This document shows, one piece after another, positions 32,836 through 42,273 of a stretch of DNA of 64,000 bases. The position numbers and the translations under genes were made by a program. Source of the stretch: Ralstonia sp. 25mfcol4.1. GTDB lineage: Bacteria > Pseudomonadota > Gammaproteobacteria > Burkholderiales > Burkholderiaceae. A model generated the notes under the pieces. The model worked only from the letters and a program-made list of their open reading frames with translations, was not told the DNA's origin and ran no database searches. The stretch lies in NCBI RefSeq assembly GCF_900104095.1, contig NZ_FNJO01000012.1:85218-149217 (forward strand), written 5' to 3'. Positions within the stretch are counted from its first letter, which is position 1. The number at the start of each line of letters is the position of its first letter.

Positions 32836-33807
32836 TCAGAAATAGCCTTCTTTCTTGCGGCGTTCCATCGACGCTTCGCTCGTCTGGTCGTCCATGCGCG
32901 TGGCGCCGCGCTCGGTGATCTCGGTCACCGCGGTCTCGGCGATGATCTCCACCGGCGATGCCGCAACGCTGGCCACCGGGCAGGTGCAGCTGATATCGCC
33001 CACAGTACGGAAGCGGACCGACAGCACTTCGCTGACATCACCATCCTGCTTCGGCGTGATCGGCGTGACCGGCACCAGCAGGCCGTTCTTGCGCACCACT
33101 TCGCGCTGATGCGCATAGTAGATCGGCGGCAGTGCCAGGTTTTCGCGGGCGATGTATTGCCACACGTCAAGCTCGGTCCAGTTCGAGATCGGGAACACGC
33201 GCATCTGCTCGCCCTGCGCCATGCGGGCGTTGTACAGGCTCCACAGCTCGGGGCGCTGGGCCTTCGGGTCCCACTGGCCGAATTCATCGCGGAACGAGAA
33301 GATGCGCTCCTTGGCGCGGGCCTTCTCTTCGTCGCGGCGAGCCCCGCCCATCAGCGCGTCGAACTTGTGCGCCTCGATGGTTTCCAGCAGCGTCACGGCC
33401 TGCGCGGCGTTGCGCGAGTCGGTTTCCTTGCGCAGGCGCACGGTGCCGCGCTTGATCGAATCTTCCACATGGCCCACCACCAGGCGCGCGCCCAGTTCGG
33501 CCACGCGCTGGTCGCGGAAGGCGATCACTTCCGGATAGTTGTGGCCGGTGTCGATATGCACCAGCGGGAACGGCAGTTCCACCTTGCGGTCGCCCAGGCG
33601 GAAGGCCTTCAGCGCCAGGTGCAGCATGACGATCGAATCCTTGCCGCCCGAGAACAGCAGCGCCGGGTTGCGGCATTCGGCCACCACCTCGCGGATGATG
33701 TAGATGGACTCGGCTTCGAGCCGGTCAAGGTGGTCGTTCTGGACCTGCAGCAGGTGTTCCACGTTGGCGGCCACGCCTGCGTCTGCGATGTCGTTCATGA
33801 TGCCCAT
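32836..33807 (-). CDS. cysD: Sulfate adenylyltransferase subunit 2
   Basis: Catalytic half of ATP sulfurylase. The PP-loop SGGKDS is at 53-58, followed by FPLVHIDTGHNYPEVI, DALMGGARRDEEKARAKERI, and a C-terminal RFRTVGDISCTCPVAS with TSEASMERRKKEGYF, the standard CysD end. At 323 residues it is slightly longer than E. coli CysD. Two ATGs (33807, 33798) are possible; the first is used. It follows cysH after a 104-bp gap. Confidence 0.95.
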   Translation of the reverse strand: MGIMNDIADAGVAANVEHLLQVQNDHLDRLEAESIYIIREVVAECRNPALLFSGGKDSIVMLHLALKAFRLGDRKVELPFPLVHIDTGHNYPEVIAFRDQRVAELGARLVVGHVEDSIKRGTVRLRKETDSRNAAQAVTLLETIEAHKFDALMGGARRDEEKARAKERIFSFRDEFGQWDPKAQRPELWSLYNARMAQGEQMRVFPISNWTELDVWQYIARENLALPPIYYAHQREVVRKNGLLVPVTPITPKQDGDVSEVLSVRFRTVGDISCTCPVASVAASPVEIIAETAVTEITERGATRMDDQTSEASMERRKKEGYF

Positions 33808-33911
33808 GTCGTTCTGGCCTCTACTAATTCTGTTCAGTGCTTGATGTTCTGTTCGCGGAGCCCGCACTCTAAAAAAACAGTGTGGATTGCCTCCGGCCCG
33901 GCCTGTCGGCC

Positions 33912-34757
33912 TTAACTTTGCCCTGCAAAGTTGGCCTTCGCCGAAACCGGGACGGAGCGCAGATTGCCTTCGTGCAATCCGCATTCCTTTGTGTCCCGGT
34001 TTTCCCACCACCACCGGCCCGCGCGTACATCCTCGCCAGCCTTGACCGCCCGCGTACACGGCTCGCAGCCAATGCTGGGGTAGCCCTTGGCGTGCAGCGC
34101 GTTGACCGGCACGTTGTGGCGCGTCAGGTAGGCCCACACCTCGGCTTCGGTCCAGTCCGCGAGCGGATTGAACTTCGGAATGCCGCGCGCCTCGTCCATT
34201 TCCTCGAACGGCAGCTCGGCACGCGTCACGGCCTGTTCGCGGCGCTGGCCGGTCATCCAGGCATCGGCGTGCGACAGTGCGCGGTTCAGCGGTTCCACCT
34301 TGCGGATGCCGCAGCAGCTCTTGCGCAGGTCCACGCTGTCGTAGAACGCGTTCAGGCCGTGGTTGCGCAGGTAGTTGTCCACCGCATCCTGGTCGGGCGT
34401 GAACTGCTCGATCGAGTAGCCGTAGCGGTCCTTCACCTGGTCCAGCACTGCCAGCGTCTCGGCGTGCAGGCGGCCCGTGTTCAGCGTGAACACGCGGATG
34501 CCGGCGCGCACCGCTTCGCCGCCGCGCAGGATCGCGTCGGTCAGCACCATGTCCTCGGCGGCCAGGCTCGTGGCAAAGCGCGCGCGGAAAAACCGGGCGG
34601 CGATGCCCGACAGGCGCTCGGCCAGTTCGCGCTCCTTGGCCTCGAGCGCCTCGACCGAACCCGTGTACGCCGGCTTCGTCCACAGCGCGGGGGGGCGCAG
34701 CGGCGAGACCGAAGCCGACGCATCGACCACGGGGATCTCCGAAATCACGGAACTCAT
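33912..34757 (-). CDS. cysH: APS reductase (4Fe-4S, CysH family)
   Basis: Reduces adenylyl sulfate to sulfite. The 281-residue protein has the cluster cysteines as SCCG (148-149) and GCEPC (231, 234). The catalytic ECGLH (C259) is near the C-terminus. This CC...CxxC pattern is the mark of APS reductases and is absent in PAPS-specific CysH of enteric bacteria. Start 34757 overlaps the DUF934 stop (ATGA). No APS kinase (CysC) is in the window, in agreement with direct use of APS. Confidence 0.93.
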   Translation of the reverse strand: MSSVISEIPVVDASASVSPLRPPALWTKPAYTGSVEALEAKERELAERLSGIAARFFRARFATSLAAEDMVLTDAILRGGEAVRAGIRVFTLNTGRLHAETLAVLDQVKDRYGYSIEQFTPDQDAVDNYLRNHGLNAFYDSVDLRKSCCGIRKVEPLNRALSHADAWMTGQRREQAVTRAELPFEEMDEARGIPKFNPLADWTEAEVWAYLTRHNVPVNALHAKGYPSIGCEPCTRAVKAGEDVRAGRWWWENRDTKECGLHEGNLRSVPVSAKANFAGQS

Positions 34758-35341
34758 GCGGCGCCCCGTGCCGTTGCGTCGGTCACGTCTGCACGTGCGC
34801 GGCGGAACAGCGGCAGCGGCTCGTCCACCGATGCCTGGTAGGCCACGGTGAACTCGGTAAAGCCCTTGATCGCGTCTTCGATGTTCTTGTCCGCACGCAC
34901 GGCGAACGTGTCGAAGCCGCACCGCTTCATGAAGTTCAGCTGGTCGCGCAGCACGTCGCCGACGGCGCGCAGCTGGCCGGCCCAGTGGTAGCGCGTGCGC
35001 AGCAGGTAGGCCGACGAGAAGCCGCGGCCATCGCGGAACACCGGGAAATCGACCGCAACGGCCGACACGCGGTCGAACAGCGCGGCGGCGTCGCCCGGCT
35101 CGTCTTCCGGTGCCAGCCACACGCCGGTGATGGCCTTGTCGCGGCCAGCCAGCAGCGCCTCGTGGGCCTTCCACACCGACAGCGGGAACAGCACGGCATC
35201 GGCGCCCTGCGCCACGGCGGCGACATGCGCCTCGTCCAGCGGCTGCGTTTCGGTGGCGCGCAGCACGGTCCAGTTGTCTTCGACGATGACGGGACGGAAT
35301 TGGCCAGCGTCGTCGCGTTGCAGTTGAATGATCTTTGCCAT
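34754..35341 (-). CDS. DUF934 protein of the sulfite reductase operon
   Basis: A 195-residue protein starting MAKIIQLQRDDAGQF, with VWLAPEDEPGD, FPVFRDGRGFSSAYLLR and AVGDVLRDQLNFMKRCGFDT, typical of DUF934. In many proteobacteria this gene lies between cysI and cysH; some are annotated CysI-associated oxidoreductase, but the biochemical role is not settled. Overlaps cysH by 4 bp and follows cysI by 19 bp, so it is made together with both. Confidence 0.9.
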   Translation of the reverse strand: MAKIIQLQRDDAGQFRPVIVEDNWTVLRATETQPLDEAHVAAVAQGADAVLFPLSVWKAHEALLAGRDKAITGVWLAPEDEPGDAAALFDRVSAVAVDFPVFRDGRGFSSAYLLRTRYHWAGQLRAVGDVLRDQLNFMKRCGFDTFAVRADKNIEDAIKGFTEFTVAYQASVDEPLPLFRRARADVTDATARGAA

Positions 35342-35360
35342 GTTCAATCTCTCTCGTTCG

Positions 35361-37043
35361 TCAGGCTTCGGCGCGCTCTTCACGCTGCTTGTCGGCGTAC
35401 ACGCGCTCCTTGAACGGGGCGATGCCGATACGGGCAAACGTTTCGATGAAGCGCTCGTCGCCGGCACGGTTGGCCACGAACGTGTCGATGATGCGGGTCA
35501 CCACCTCGGGCATTTCGTCGGCGCTGAACGACGGGCCGATCACCTTGCCGATCGCCGAGTCATTGCCCTGGGCGCCACCCAGCGTCACCTGGTACCACTC
35601 GGAACCATCCTTGTCGACGCCGAGCACGCCGATGTTGCCCACATGGTGGTGGCCGCAGGCGTTGATGCAGCCGGAGATGTTCAGCGAGACTTCGCCCAGG
35701 TCATGGACGTAGTCGAGGTCGTCGAAGCGTTCCTGGATGGCCAGCGCGATCGGGATCGACTTGGCATTGGCCAGCGAGCAGAAGTCGCCGCCCGGGCAGG
35801 CGATGATGTCGGTCAGCAGGCCGATGTTGGCCGTGGCCAGACCGGCCTTCTTCGCCTCTTCCCACAGCGCGAACAGGTCGTGCTTCTTGACGTCCGGCAG
35901 CACCAGGTTCTGCTCGTGCGCCACGCGCAGTTCGCCAAAGCCGTAGCGGTCGGCAAAGTCGGCCACCGCTTCCATCTGCTCGGCCGTGGCGTCACCCGGA
36001 GGCGACGCGGGGCCCGGCTTGGTCGACAGCGTGACCGAAGCGTAGCCCGGCACGCGGTGCGCGCGCACGTTGCGGCTGACCCAGCGGGAGAATGCCTTGT
36101 TCTCCAGCAGGTGCTTTTCGAACGATGCGTCGGTGTCGGCCAGCTTCTCGTAGGCGGGCGGCGCGAAGTACTGCGCCACGCGGTCGAACTCGGCCTGCGT
36201 CAGCGTACCCGGGCCGTCCTTGCTGAACTTCCACTCTTCTTCCACTTCGGCGGCGAACTTGTCGGCGCCGATGGCCTTCACCAGGATCTTGATGCGGGCC
36301 TTGTACTTGTTGTCGCGACGACCGTAGCGGTTGTACACGCGGATGGCCGACTCCACGTAGGTCAGCATGTGCTGCCACGGCAGGTCTTCCTTGATGATCG
36401 TGCCCAGGATCGGCGTACGGCCCAGGCCGCCACCGGCCAGGATGCGCAGGCGCGTTTCGCCCTGTGCGTTCTTGTACGCATAGATGCCGATGTCGTGCAT
36501 CTGCACCACGGCGCGGTCGTCCTTGGTGGCCGAGATCGCGATCTTGAACTTGCGCGGCAGGAACGCGAATTCCGGCTGGAACGTGCTCCACTGGCGCAGC
36601 AGTTCGGCCAGCACTCGCGGGTCCACCGATTCGTCCGGCGCCACGCCGGCAAACTGGTCGGTGGTGATGTTGCGCACGCAGTTGCCAGACGTCTGGATGC
36701 CGTGCATTTCCACGCTGGCCAGATCTGCCAGCACGTCGGGCACGCGCTCCAGGTCCATCCAGTTGTACTGGATGTTCTGGCGCGTGGAGAAATGGCCATA
36801 GCCGCGGTCGTACTTGCGGGCGATGTGGCCCAGCATGCGCAGCTGCTTCGAAGCCAGCAGGCCGTACGGAATGGCCACGCGCAGCATGTACGCGTGACGC
36901 TGCATGTACAGGCCGTTCTGCAGACGCAGCGGCAGGAATTCTTCCTCGGTCAGCTCGCCGGACAGGCGGCGGCGCACCTGGTCGCGGAATTGCGCGACAC
37001 GTTCCTGGACGATGCGCTGGTCGTATTGATCGTACTGATACAT
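35361..37043 (-). CDS. cysI: Sulfite reductase hemoprotein (nitrite/sulfite reductase family)
   Basis: Siroheme/4Fe-4S enzyme that reduces sulfite to sulfide. The 560-residue protein has two ferredoxin-like plus siroheme domains. Visible are RQNIQYNWMDLERVPDVLAD, SGNCVRNITTDQFAG, and the cluster motif CPGGDFCSLANAKS with SGCINACGHHHVGNIG, giving CX5C and CX3C. No CysJ flavoprotein gene is nearby, so the electron donor is unclear. Start 37043 matches MYQYDQYDQRIVQERV; the next gene upstream is TauE/SafE by 31 bp. Confidence 0.94.
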   Translation of the reverse strand: MYQYDQYDQRIVQERVAQFRDQVRRRLSGELTEEEFLPLRLQNGLYMQRHAYMLRVAIPYGLLASKQLRMLGHIARKYDRGYGHFSTRQNIQYNWMDLERVPDVLADLASVEMHGIQTSGNCVRNITTDQFAGVAPDESVDPRVLAELLRQWSTFQPEFAFLPRKFKIAISATKDDRAVVQMHDIGIYAYKNAQGETRLRILAGGGLGRTPILGTIIKEDLPWQHMLTYVESAIRVYNRYGRRDNKYKARIKILVKAIGADKFAAEVEEEWKFSKDGPGTLTQAEFDRVAQYFAPPAYEKLADTDASFEKHLLENKAFSRWVSRNVRAHRVPGYASVTLSTKPGPASPPGDATAEQMEAVADFADRYGFGELRVAHEQNLVLPDVKKHDLFALWEEAKKAGLATANIGLLTDIIACPGGDFCSLANAKSIPIALAIQERFDDLDYVHDLGEVSLNISGCINACGHHHVGNIGVLGVDKDGSEWYQVTLGGAQGNDSAIGKVIGPSFSADEMPEVVTRIIDTFVANRAGDERFIETFARIGIAPFKERVYADKQREERAEA

Positions 37044-37074
37044 GGTGTGGGTCCGTTCAGTATTCGTTGAATGC

Positions 37075-37848
37075 TTAGGAAACGAGCTTGATGGCCACCA
37101 GCGTGAGCGTGGTAGCCAGTGCGGCGCGCACGAGCCGTTCGGGCAGTGCCCGCGACAGTTGCGCACCGAGCCAGATGCCGGGGATCGAGCCCACCAGCAG
37201 CGCCAGCAACAAATTCCAGTCGACGGTGCCAAGCCACACGTGGCCCAGCCCGGCCACGGCCGTGAGCGGCACGGCGTAGGCGATATCGGTACCGGCCACT
37301 TCGGCCGGCTTCATATGGGGATACAGCAGCAGGATCAGCGTGGCGCCTACAGCACCCGCACCAATCGACGACACGGTCACCAGCACGCCGAGCACGGCGC
37401 CGACGGTCACCGTGGCCACCGCCTGCGGGCGGCCTTCGAGCTGGAAGCGCGGGTTGCGCTCCAGCCACGCCAGCATCTGCTTGCGGCACAGCAGGGACAG
37501 CACGGTCAGCAGCACGGAGACGCCGATCGTCACGCGGATGGCATGCAGCCAGCGGGCATCGAGTTCGCCGGCGCTCTTGAGCACCAGGATGGCGGCCAGC
37601 GCGGCCGGCAGGCTGCCCAGGCACAGGCGGCGCACCACCTGCCACTGCACATGGCCGTGGGCGCGATGGGCGATGGTGCCGAAACCCTTGGTAATGGAAG
37701 CGAACGCCAGGTCGGTACCGACCGCCGTGGCCGGCGAAAAGCCGAACAGCAGCGTCAGCAGCGGCGTCATGAGCGAACCCCCGCCTACCCCGGTCAGACC
37801 GACCAGGAGGCCTACCAGCAGACCGGATACGGTATAGGCAAGGGACAT
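37075..37848 (-). CDS. TauE/SafE family membrane transporter
   Basis: A 257-residue membrane protein with about eight hydrophobic segments. The two family repeats have GLLVGLLVGLTGVGGGSLMTPLL near the N-terminus and VGAVLGVLVTVSSIGAGAVG in the middle. The family exports sulfite or organosulfonates. Being first in the cysI operon fits removal of sulfite or import of a sulfur compound. The ATG at 37848 is preferred to a GTG at 37896, because it starts at the first helix. Confidence 0.88.
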   Translation of the reverse strand: MSLAYTVSGLLVGLLVGLTGVGGGSLMTPLLTLLFGFSPATAVGTDLAFASITKGFGTIAHRAHGHVQWQVVRRLCLGSLPAALAAILVLKSAGELDARWLHAIRVTIGVSVLLTVLSLLCRKQMLAWLERNPRFQLEGRPQAVATVTVGAVLGVLVTVSSIGAGAVGATLILLLYPHMKPAEVAGTDIAYAVPLTAVAGLGHVWLGTVDWNLLLALLVGSIPGIWLGAQLSRALPERLVRAALATTLTLVAIKLVS

Positions 37849-38020
37849 CGGGGGCTTCTCGACTGCCGCCTGCTTCTCCGGTGGTCCCGGCACCACCTTT
37901 TCAGGCGGTGCGCGGACGCAATTCGGGCAGGCGAACGTTTAACAAAGTTCGAGAATCGTAATAAACTCGCCTCATATCTCAAACTAATAAGAAGTTGTTT
38001 GTTTATACGAGCGAAGTTAT
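37849..38020. promoter_or_regulatory. Divergent cysB / cysI-operon promoter region
   Basis: 172 bp between divergent starts. The stretch 37945-38020 is AT-rich with ATAAACTC..TCATAT and TTTATACGAGCGAAGTTATAT blocks of the kind CysB binds, but no clean consensus. A GGTGGT-CCCGGC-ACCACC hairpin at 37880-37897 lies in the TauE/SafE leader. Confidence 0.4.
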
Positions 38021-38962
38021 ATGAATCTTCACCAGTTTCGCTTCGTGCGCGAGGCCGTCCGCCAGAATTTCAACCTGACAGAGGCCGCAAAGGCGCTCTA
38101 TACGTCACAACCTGGCGTTTCCAAGGCGATTATCGAGCTTGAGGAAGAGCTGGGTGTCGATATCTTCACTCGGCATGGCAAGCGGATCCGGAGCCTCACG
38201 GAACCGGGCCGCCGCATCCTCGTGTCGGTCGAAAAGATCCTGCAGGAGGTGGAAAGCCTGAAGCGCGTGGGCAAGGACTACGCCGCGCAGGATCAGGGCA
38301 ACTTCACCATTGCCACGACGCACACCCAGGCCCGCTACGCGCTCCCGCGCGTGATCGCCGAGTTCACCAAGCGTTACCCCAAGGTCCGTCTGTCGATCCA
38401 GCAGGGCACGCCGGTGCAGATTGCCGACATGATCCTGCATGACCAGGCGGATATCGGTATCGCCACCGAAGGTATTTCCAGCGACAAGGCGTTGGTGTCG
38501 CTGCCCGGCTACCAGTGGCAACATATGGTGATTACGCCACCTGACCACCCACTGCTGGAAAAGAAGCACCTGACGCTGGAAGACCTGGCCGGTTATCCGC
38601 TGATCACGTACGACGTGAACTTTGCCGGGCGGCCGAAGATCGACAAGGCGTTCGCGCTGCGCCAACTGGAAGCGGACATCGTGCTCGAAGCCATCGACGC
38701 CGATGTGATCAAGACCTACGTGGAAATCGGCCTCGGTATCGGCATCGTTGCCGGCCTGGCCTTCGACCCCGAACGCGACCGCAACCTGCGCGGCATCCCG
38801 GCCGGCCATCTGTTCGGCACCAATGTGACCCATCTGGCCGTCAAGCAGGGCGCCTACCTGCGCAGCTTCGTCTATACCTTCATCGAACTGTTCTCGCCGA
38901 CACTGAACCGCAAACTCGTCGAGCAGGCCATGTCCGGCGACCACGAGGCCTACGAGCTTTAA
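38021..38962 (+). CDS. cysB: LysR-type regulator CysB
   Basis: Regulator of sulfate assimilation that responds to N-acetylserine or sulfide in relatives. The 313-residue protein has MNLHQFRFVREAVRQNFNLT, the helix-turn-helix around YTSQPGVSKAIIELEEELG, and the CysB-specific TTHTQARYALPRVI and ITYDVNFAGRPKID. It is divergent from the TauE/SafE-cysI operon, the expected target. Length and layout are as in E. coli CysB. Confidence 0.94.
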   Translation: MNLHQFRFVREAVRQNFNLTEAAKALYTSQPGVSKAIIELEEELGVDIFTRHGKRIRSLTEPGRRILVSVEKILQEVESLKRVGKDYAAQDQGNFTIATTHTQARYALPRVIAEFTKRYPKVRLSIQQGTPVQIADMILHDQADIGIATEGISSDKALVSLPGYQWQHMVITPPDHPLLEKKHLTLEDLAGYPLITYDVNFAGRPKIDKAFALRQLEADIVLEAIDADVIKTYVEIGLGIGIVAGLAFDPERDRNLRGIPAGHLFGTNVTHLAVKQGAYLRSFVYTFIELFSPTLNRKLVEQAMSGDHEAYEL

Positions 38963-38997
38963 GCGGCCAGCAAGAACTCTCCCTATATAAGTAAACG

Positions 38998-40140
38998 ATG
39001 GATTCCTTCCCCACCCTCCACTGGACCGAGGACGGCGCCGAGCGCAGCGCGCTGTGGCGTTCCGAAGCCGGTCTGCCGCCGCCGAAGCGCGTGGTGATCG
39101 CCGACGACCAGACGCCGGCCGATACCGCCTACCGGCTGGCCAGCGAAGGCACCGCCCTGCTCTGGCGCGGCGACTTCCAGAACGCCCGCCAGCTGCTGCA
39201 AGCCATGGCGCGTCGCGTGGACCGCAAACCCCAGCGCAAGGCACGCGGCGCCGCCCAGGCGCCTGCCAGCCTGACCGAATCGTTCCACAAGCACCGGCTG
39301 GCGCAGTCGCAGCGTGCCCGTACGCTGGGCATGCTGCTGCTGCCGTTCGAGGCCGGTCACGTGGTGCCGCTGCGCCGCGCCCCGGACGTCCACGAAGCCT
39401 GCGAGCAGGTCTACGGAAAGAGCGACGCCCCCTACGTGGCATCGATGCGCGAACTGCTGGGCCTGATCGGCGCCTACGAGTGGCGCAGGAAAGGCGTTGC
39501 GATCCCGGTGCTTGGCGAGCGCATCCACCCCTGGTACGGCGTGTTCTCGCCGGTGCGCGGCGAATACATCGAACTGGTGGCCAAGGAGCCCCTGCCGTCC
39601 ACGGCGCTGGCCTTCGACATCGGCACCGGTACCGGCGTGCTGGCCGCGCTGCTGGCACAGCGGGGCGTCAGGCGCGTGGTGGGCACCGACCAGGACCCGC
39701 GCGCGCTGGGCTGCGCCCGCGAGAACATCGACCGGCTGGGTCTGGCCAAGCAGGTCGAGATCATCGAGGCCGACCTGTTCCCCGAAGGCCGCGCCCCGCT
39801 GGTGGTCTGCAACCCCCCCTGGGTGCCGGCTCGGCCCAGTTCGCCCATCGAGCACGCCGTGTTCGATCCCGACAGCCGCATGCTGCGCGGCTTCCTGAAC
39901 GGTCTGGCCGCGCACCTGGAACCGGGCGGCCAGGGCTGGCTGATCCTGTCGGACTTTGCCGAGCATCTGGGCCTGCGTTCGCGCGACGAACTGCTGGGCT
40001 GGATTGATGCAGCGGGGCTCAAGGTGCTGGGGCGCTCCGACATCCGGCCACGGCACCCAAAGGCCGCCGATGCCGACGATCCGCTGTTCGCCGCGCGCAA
40101 GGCCGAGGTCACGTCGCTGTGGCGACTGGCCGCCAGGTAG
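38998..40140 (+). CDS. SAM-dependent methyltransferase (HemK/RsmC-like fold)
   Basis: A 380-residue protein with an N-terminal domain of unknown role (about 1-170) and a C-terminal class I methyltransferase domain. Motif I is DIGTGTG (207-213) and motif IV is NPPW (272-275), a pattern shared by N-methyltransferases acting on amide or exocyclic amino groups of proteins or nucleic acids. Substrate unknown. Starts 35 bp after cysB on the same strand. Confidence 0.88.
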   Translation: MDSFPTLHWTEDGAERSALWRSEAGLPPPKRVVIADDQTPADTAYRLASEGTALLWRGDFQNARQLLQAMARRVDRKPQRKARGAAQAPASLTESFHKHRLAQSQRARTLGMLLLPFEAGHVVPLRRAPDVHEACEQVYGKSDAPYVASMRELLGLIGAYEWRRKGVAIPVLGERIHPWYGVFSPVRGEYIELVAKEPLPSTALAFDIGTGTGVLAALLAQRGVRRVVGTDQDPRALGCARENIDRLGLAKQVEIIEADLFPEGRAPLVVCNPPWVPARPSSPIEHAVFDPDSRMLRGFLNGLAAHLEPGGQGWLILSDFAEHLGLRSRDELLGWIDAAGLKVLGRSDIRPRHPKAADADDPLFAARKAEVTSLWRLAAR

Positions 40141-40191
40141 CACCCGATCGCCGGTTCCATTCCCATTGACGTACGTCTTCGGAGGTTGCCC

Positions 40192-41349
40192 ATGCGCCTG
40201 CGCCAGTTGCTGCTGCCTGTGATGTCGATGTGCCTGATCGGTGCCGCGCGCGCCGATATCCGCGTCGGGGTCGACCTGTCATTGACAGGTGCCGCCGCGG
40301 CCATCGGCATTCCGTCGGCCAATACCGTGCAGCTGTGGCCGCAGACGCTGGGCGGGCAGCGGGCGCAGTACATCGTGCTGGACGACGGCACCGACCCGGC
40401 CGCCGCCGTGCGCAACGTGCGCAAGTTCATCGCCGAGGACAAGGTTGACGTGATCGTGGGCCCGAACATCACGCCGAATGCGATTGCCGCGCTCGACGCG
40501 ATTGCCGAGACCGGAACGCCGATGGTGGCGCTGGCCGCCTCCGCCACCATCGTCGAGCCGCAAGCCGACCCGCGCCGCCGCTGGGCCTTCAAGATGCCGC
40601 AGAACGACGCGCTGATGGCCACGCTGCTGACCGAATACATGGTCAACCACGGCGTGAAAACCGTCGGTTTTATCGGCTTCAACGACGCGTATGGCGAAAG
40701 CTGGTGGCGCGAGTTCTCGAAAATGGCCGAATTGCGACATCTGCGCGTGGTCGCGCAGGAGCGTTTTGGCCGCATGGATACCTCGGTCACGGGCCAGGTG
40801 CTCAAGCTGATGTCGGCCAACCCCGACGCCATCCTGATTGCCGGCTCGGGCACCCCGGCCGTGCTGCCGCAGAAGACGCTCAACGAGCGCGGCTACAAGG
40901 GGCGCATCTATCAGACGCACGGCATCGCCTCGTGGGATTTCCTGCGCATCGGCGGCAAGGACGTGGAAGGGACGCTGTTCCCGACGGGCCCGGTCGTGGT
41001 GGCGCGCCAGCTACCCGACAGCCACCCGGCGAAGAAAGTGGCGCTCGATTTCGTCAAGCGCTATGAAGCGAAGCACGGCGCCGACACCGTCACGCAGTTC
41101 GCCGGCGACGCCTGGGGCGCCTGGCTGCTGCTTGACGATGCCACCCGGCGCGCACTGAAGACCGGGGCGCGGCCCGGCACGCCGGCGTTCCGCAGCGCGC
41201 TGCGCGACGCCATCGAATCGACACAGAACCTGACGGTGCCCAACGGCGTGCTGAATCTCGGCGCGCAGGACCACCAGGGCTTCGACCAGCGTGCCCGCGT
41301 GATGGGCACCATCCGCAATGGCAGGTTCGCCTATGCAGGCGACAAGTAA
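40192..41349 (+). CDS. Type 1 periplasmic binding protein (LivJ-like)
   Basis: A 385-residue extracellular receptor of the branched-chain amino-acid type. The signal peptide MRLRQLLLPVMSMCLIGAARA is followed by DIRVGVDLSLTGAAAAIGIPS, then VIVGPNITPNAIAALDAIAE, VKTVGFIGFNDAYGESWW and a C-terminal domain with QFAGDAWGAWLLLDD. GGAGG at 40181-40185 sets the ATG at 40192, not a TTG 6 bp earlier. No permease genes follow, so it is an orphan receptor; ligand unknown. Confidence 0.87.
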   Translation: MRLRQLLLPVMSMCLIGAARADIRVGVDLSLTGAAAAIGIPSANTVQLWPQTLGGQRAQYIVLDDGTDPAAAVRNVRKFIAEDKVDVIVGPNITPNAIAALDAIAETGTPMVALAASATIVEPQADPRRRWAFKMPQNDALMATLLTEYMVNHGVKTVGFIGFNDAYGESWWREFSKMAELRHLRVVAQERFGRMDTSVTGQVLKLMSANPDAILIAGSGTPAVLPQKTLNERGYKGRIYQTHGIASWDFLRIGGKDVEGTLFPTGPVVVARQLPDSHPAKKVALDFVKRYEAKHGADTVTQFAGDAWGAWLLLDDATRRALKTGARPGTPAFRSALRDAIESTQNLTVPNGVLNLGAQDHQGFDQRARVMGTIRNGRFAYAGDK

Positions 41350-41362
41350 CGAGGAAGCAGTC

Positions 41363-42241
41363 ATGACTACCGTGGCATTTATCGGCCTGGGCGCGATGGG
41401 CGCGCCGATGGTCGGACACCTGATCCGCGCCGGCCACACCGTGCGCGCCTTCGTACGCCGCCCCGAAGCGGCCGACGCCGCGCGCCAGCTTGGCGCCGAA
41501 CCGTTCTTCACGCCGGCCGAGACGGCACGCGGCGCGGCGGTGGTCTTCACCAACGTGACGTCGTCGGAAGACGTGCGCCAGGTGCTGCTGGGCCCGCAAG
41601 GGGTGATCGAAGGCGCCGCGCCCGGCACCATCTGCGTGGACCACAGCACGATTTCGCCCATCGTCACGCGCGAGATCGCCCAGGCGCTGGCTGCCAAAGG
41701 CATCGAGGCGCTCGACTGCCCCGTATCGGGTGGCACCATCGGCGCCCAGGCCGCCACGCTGACGATCATGGTCGGCGGCAAGGTCGAGAATTTGGAGAAA
41801 GTACGACCGCTGCTGGAATGCCTCGGCAAGACGATCACCCATATCGGCGGGCACGGCGCCGGCCAGGTGGCCAAGCTCTGCAACCAGATTGCCCAGGTGG
41901 TCAATATCGAAGGCATTGCCGAGGCGATGCGCTTTGCCGGCGCGCAAGGCGTGGATACCGGCAAGGTGTTCCAGGCGCTGTCCACGGGATTCGCCGGCAG
42001 CCGCATGCTGGACCTGATGGGCCCGAAGATGGTGTCGCGCGATTTTTCCGCGGGCATCGAATCGCGGCTGCACGCCAAGGACTTTGGCCTGGCCGCCGAC
42101 ATCGCCGGCGAAATCGGCCTGGACCTGCCCGCCATGCGCGCCACGGCGGCGCAACTGGGCGAACTGATGGATCAGGGCTGGGGCAAGGACGATACGTCGT
42201 CGCTGCTGAAAGTGCTGGAACTGAAGAATCCGCAAGCGTAG
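41363..42241 (+). CDS. NAD(P)-dependent 3-hydroxyisobutyrate-dehydrogenase-family enzyme
   Basis: A 292-residue beta-hydroxyacid dehydrogenase. The Rossmann motif GLGAMGAPM is at 8-16, the substrate site CPVSGGTIGA near 119-128, and the catalytic lysine in GAGQVAKLCNQ at K171. It could be 3-hydroxyisobutyrate, tartronate semialdehyde (GlxR) or related dehydrogenase; the sequence alone does not decide. GAGGAAG ribosome-binding site, 13 bp after the binding-protein gene. Confidence 0.88.
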   Translation: MTTVAFIGLGAMGAPMVGHLIRAGHTVRAFVRRPEAADAARQLGAEPFFTPAETARGAAVVFTNVTSSEDVRQVLLGPQGVIEGAAPGTICVDHSTISPIVTREIAQALAAKGIEALDCPVSGGTIGAQAATLTIMVGGKVENLEKVRPLLECLGKTITHIGGHGAGQVAKLCNQIAQVVNIEGIAEAMRFAGAQGVDTGKVFQALSTGFAGSRMLDLMGPKMVSRDFSAGIESRLHAKDFGLAADIAGEIGLDLPAMRATAAQLGELMDQGWGKDDTSSLLKVLELKNPQA

Positions 42242-42273
42242 GCGCGGGGCGGGCGCGGGCTGGCGGACACCGG

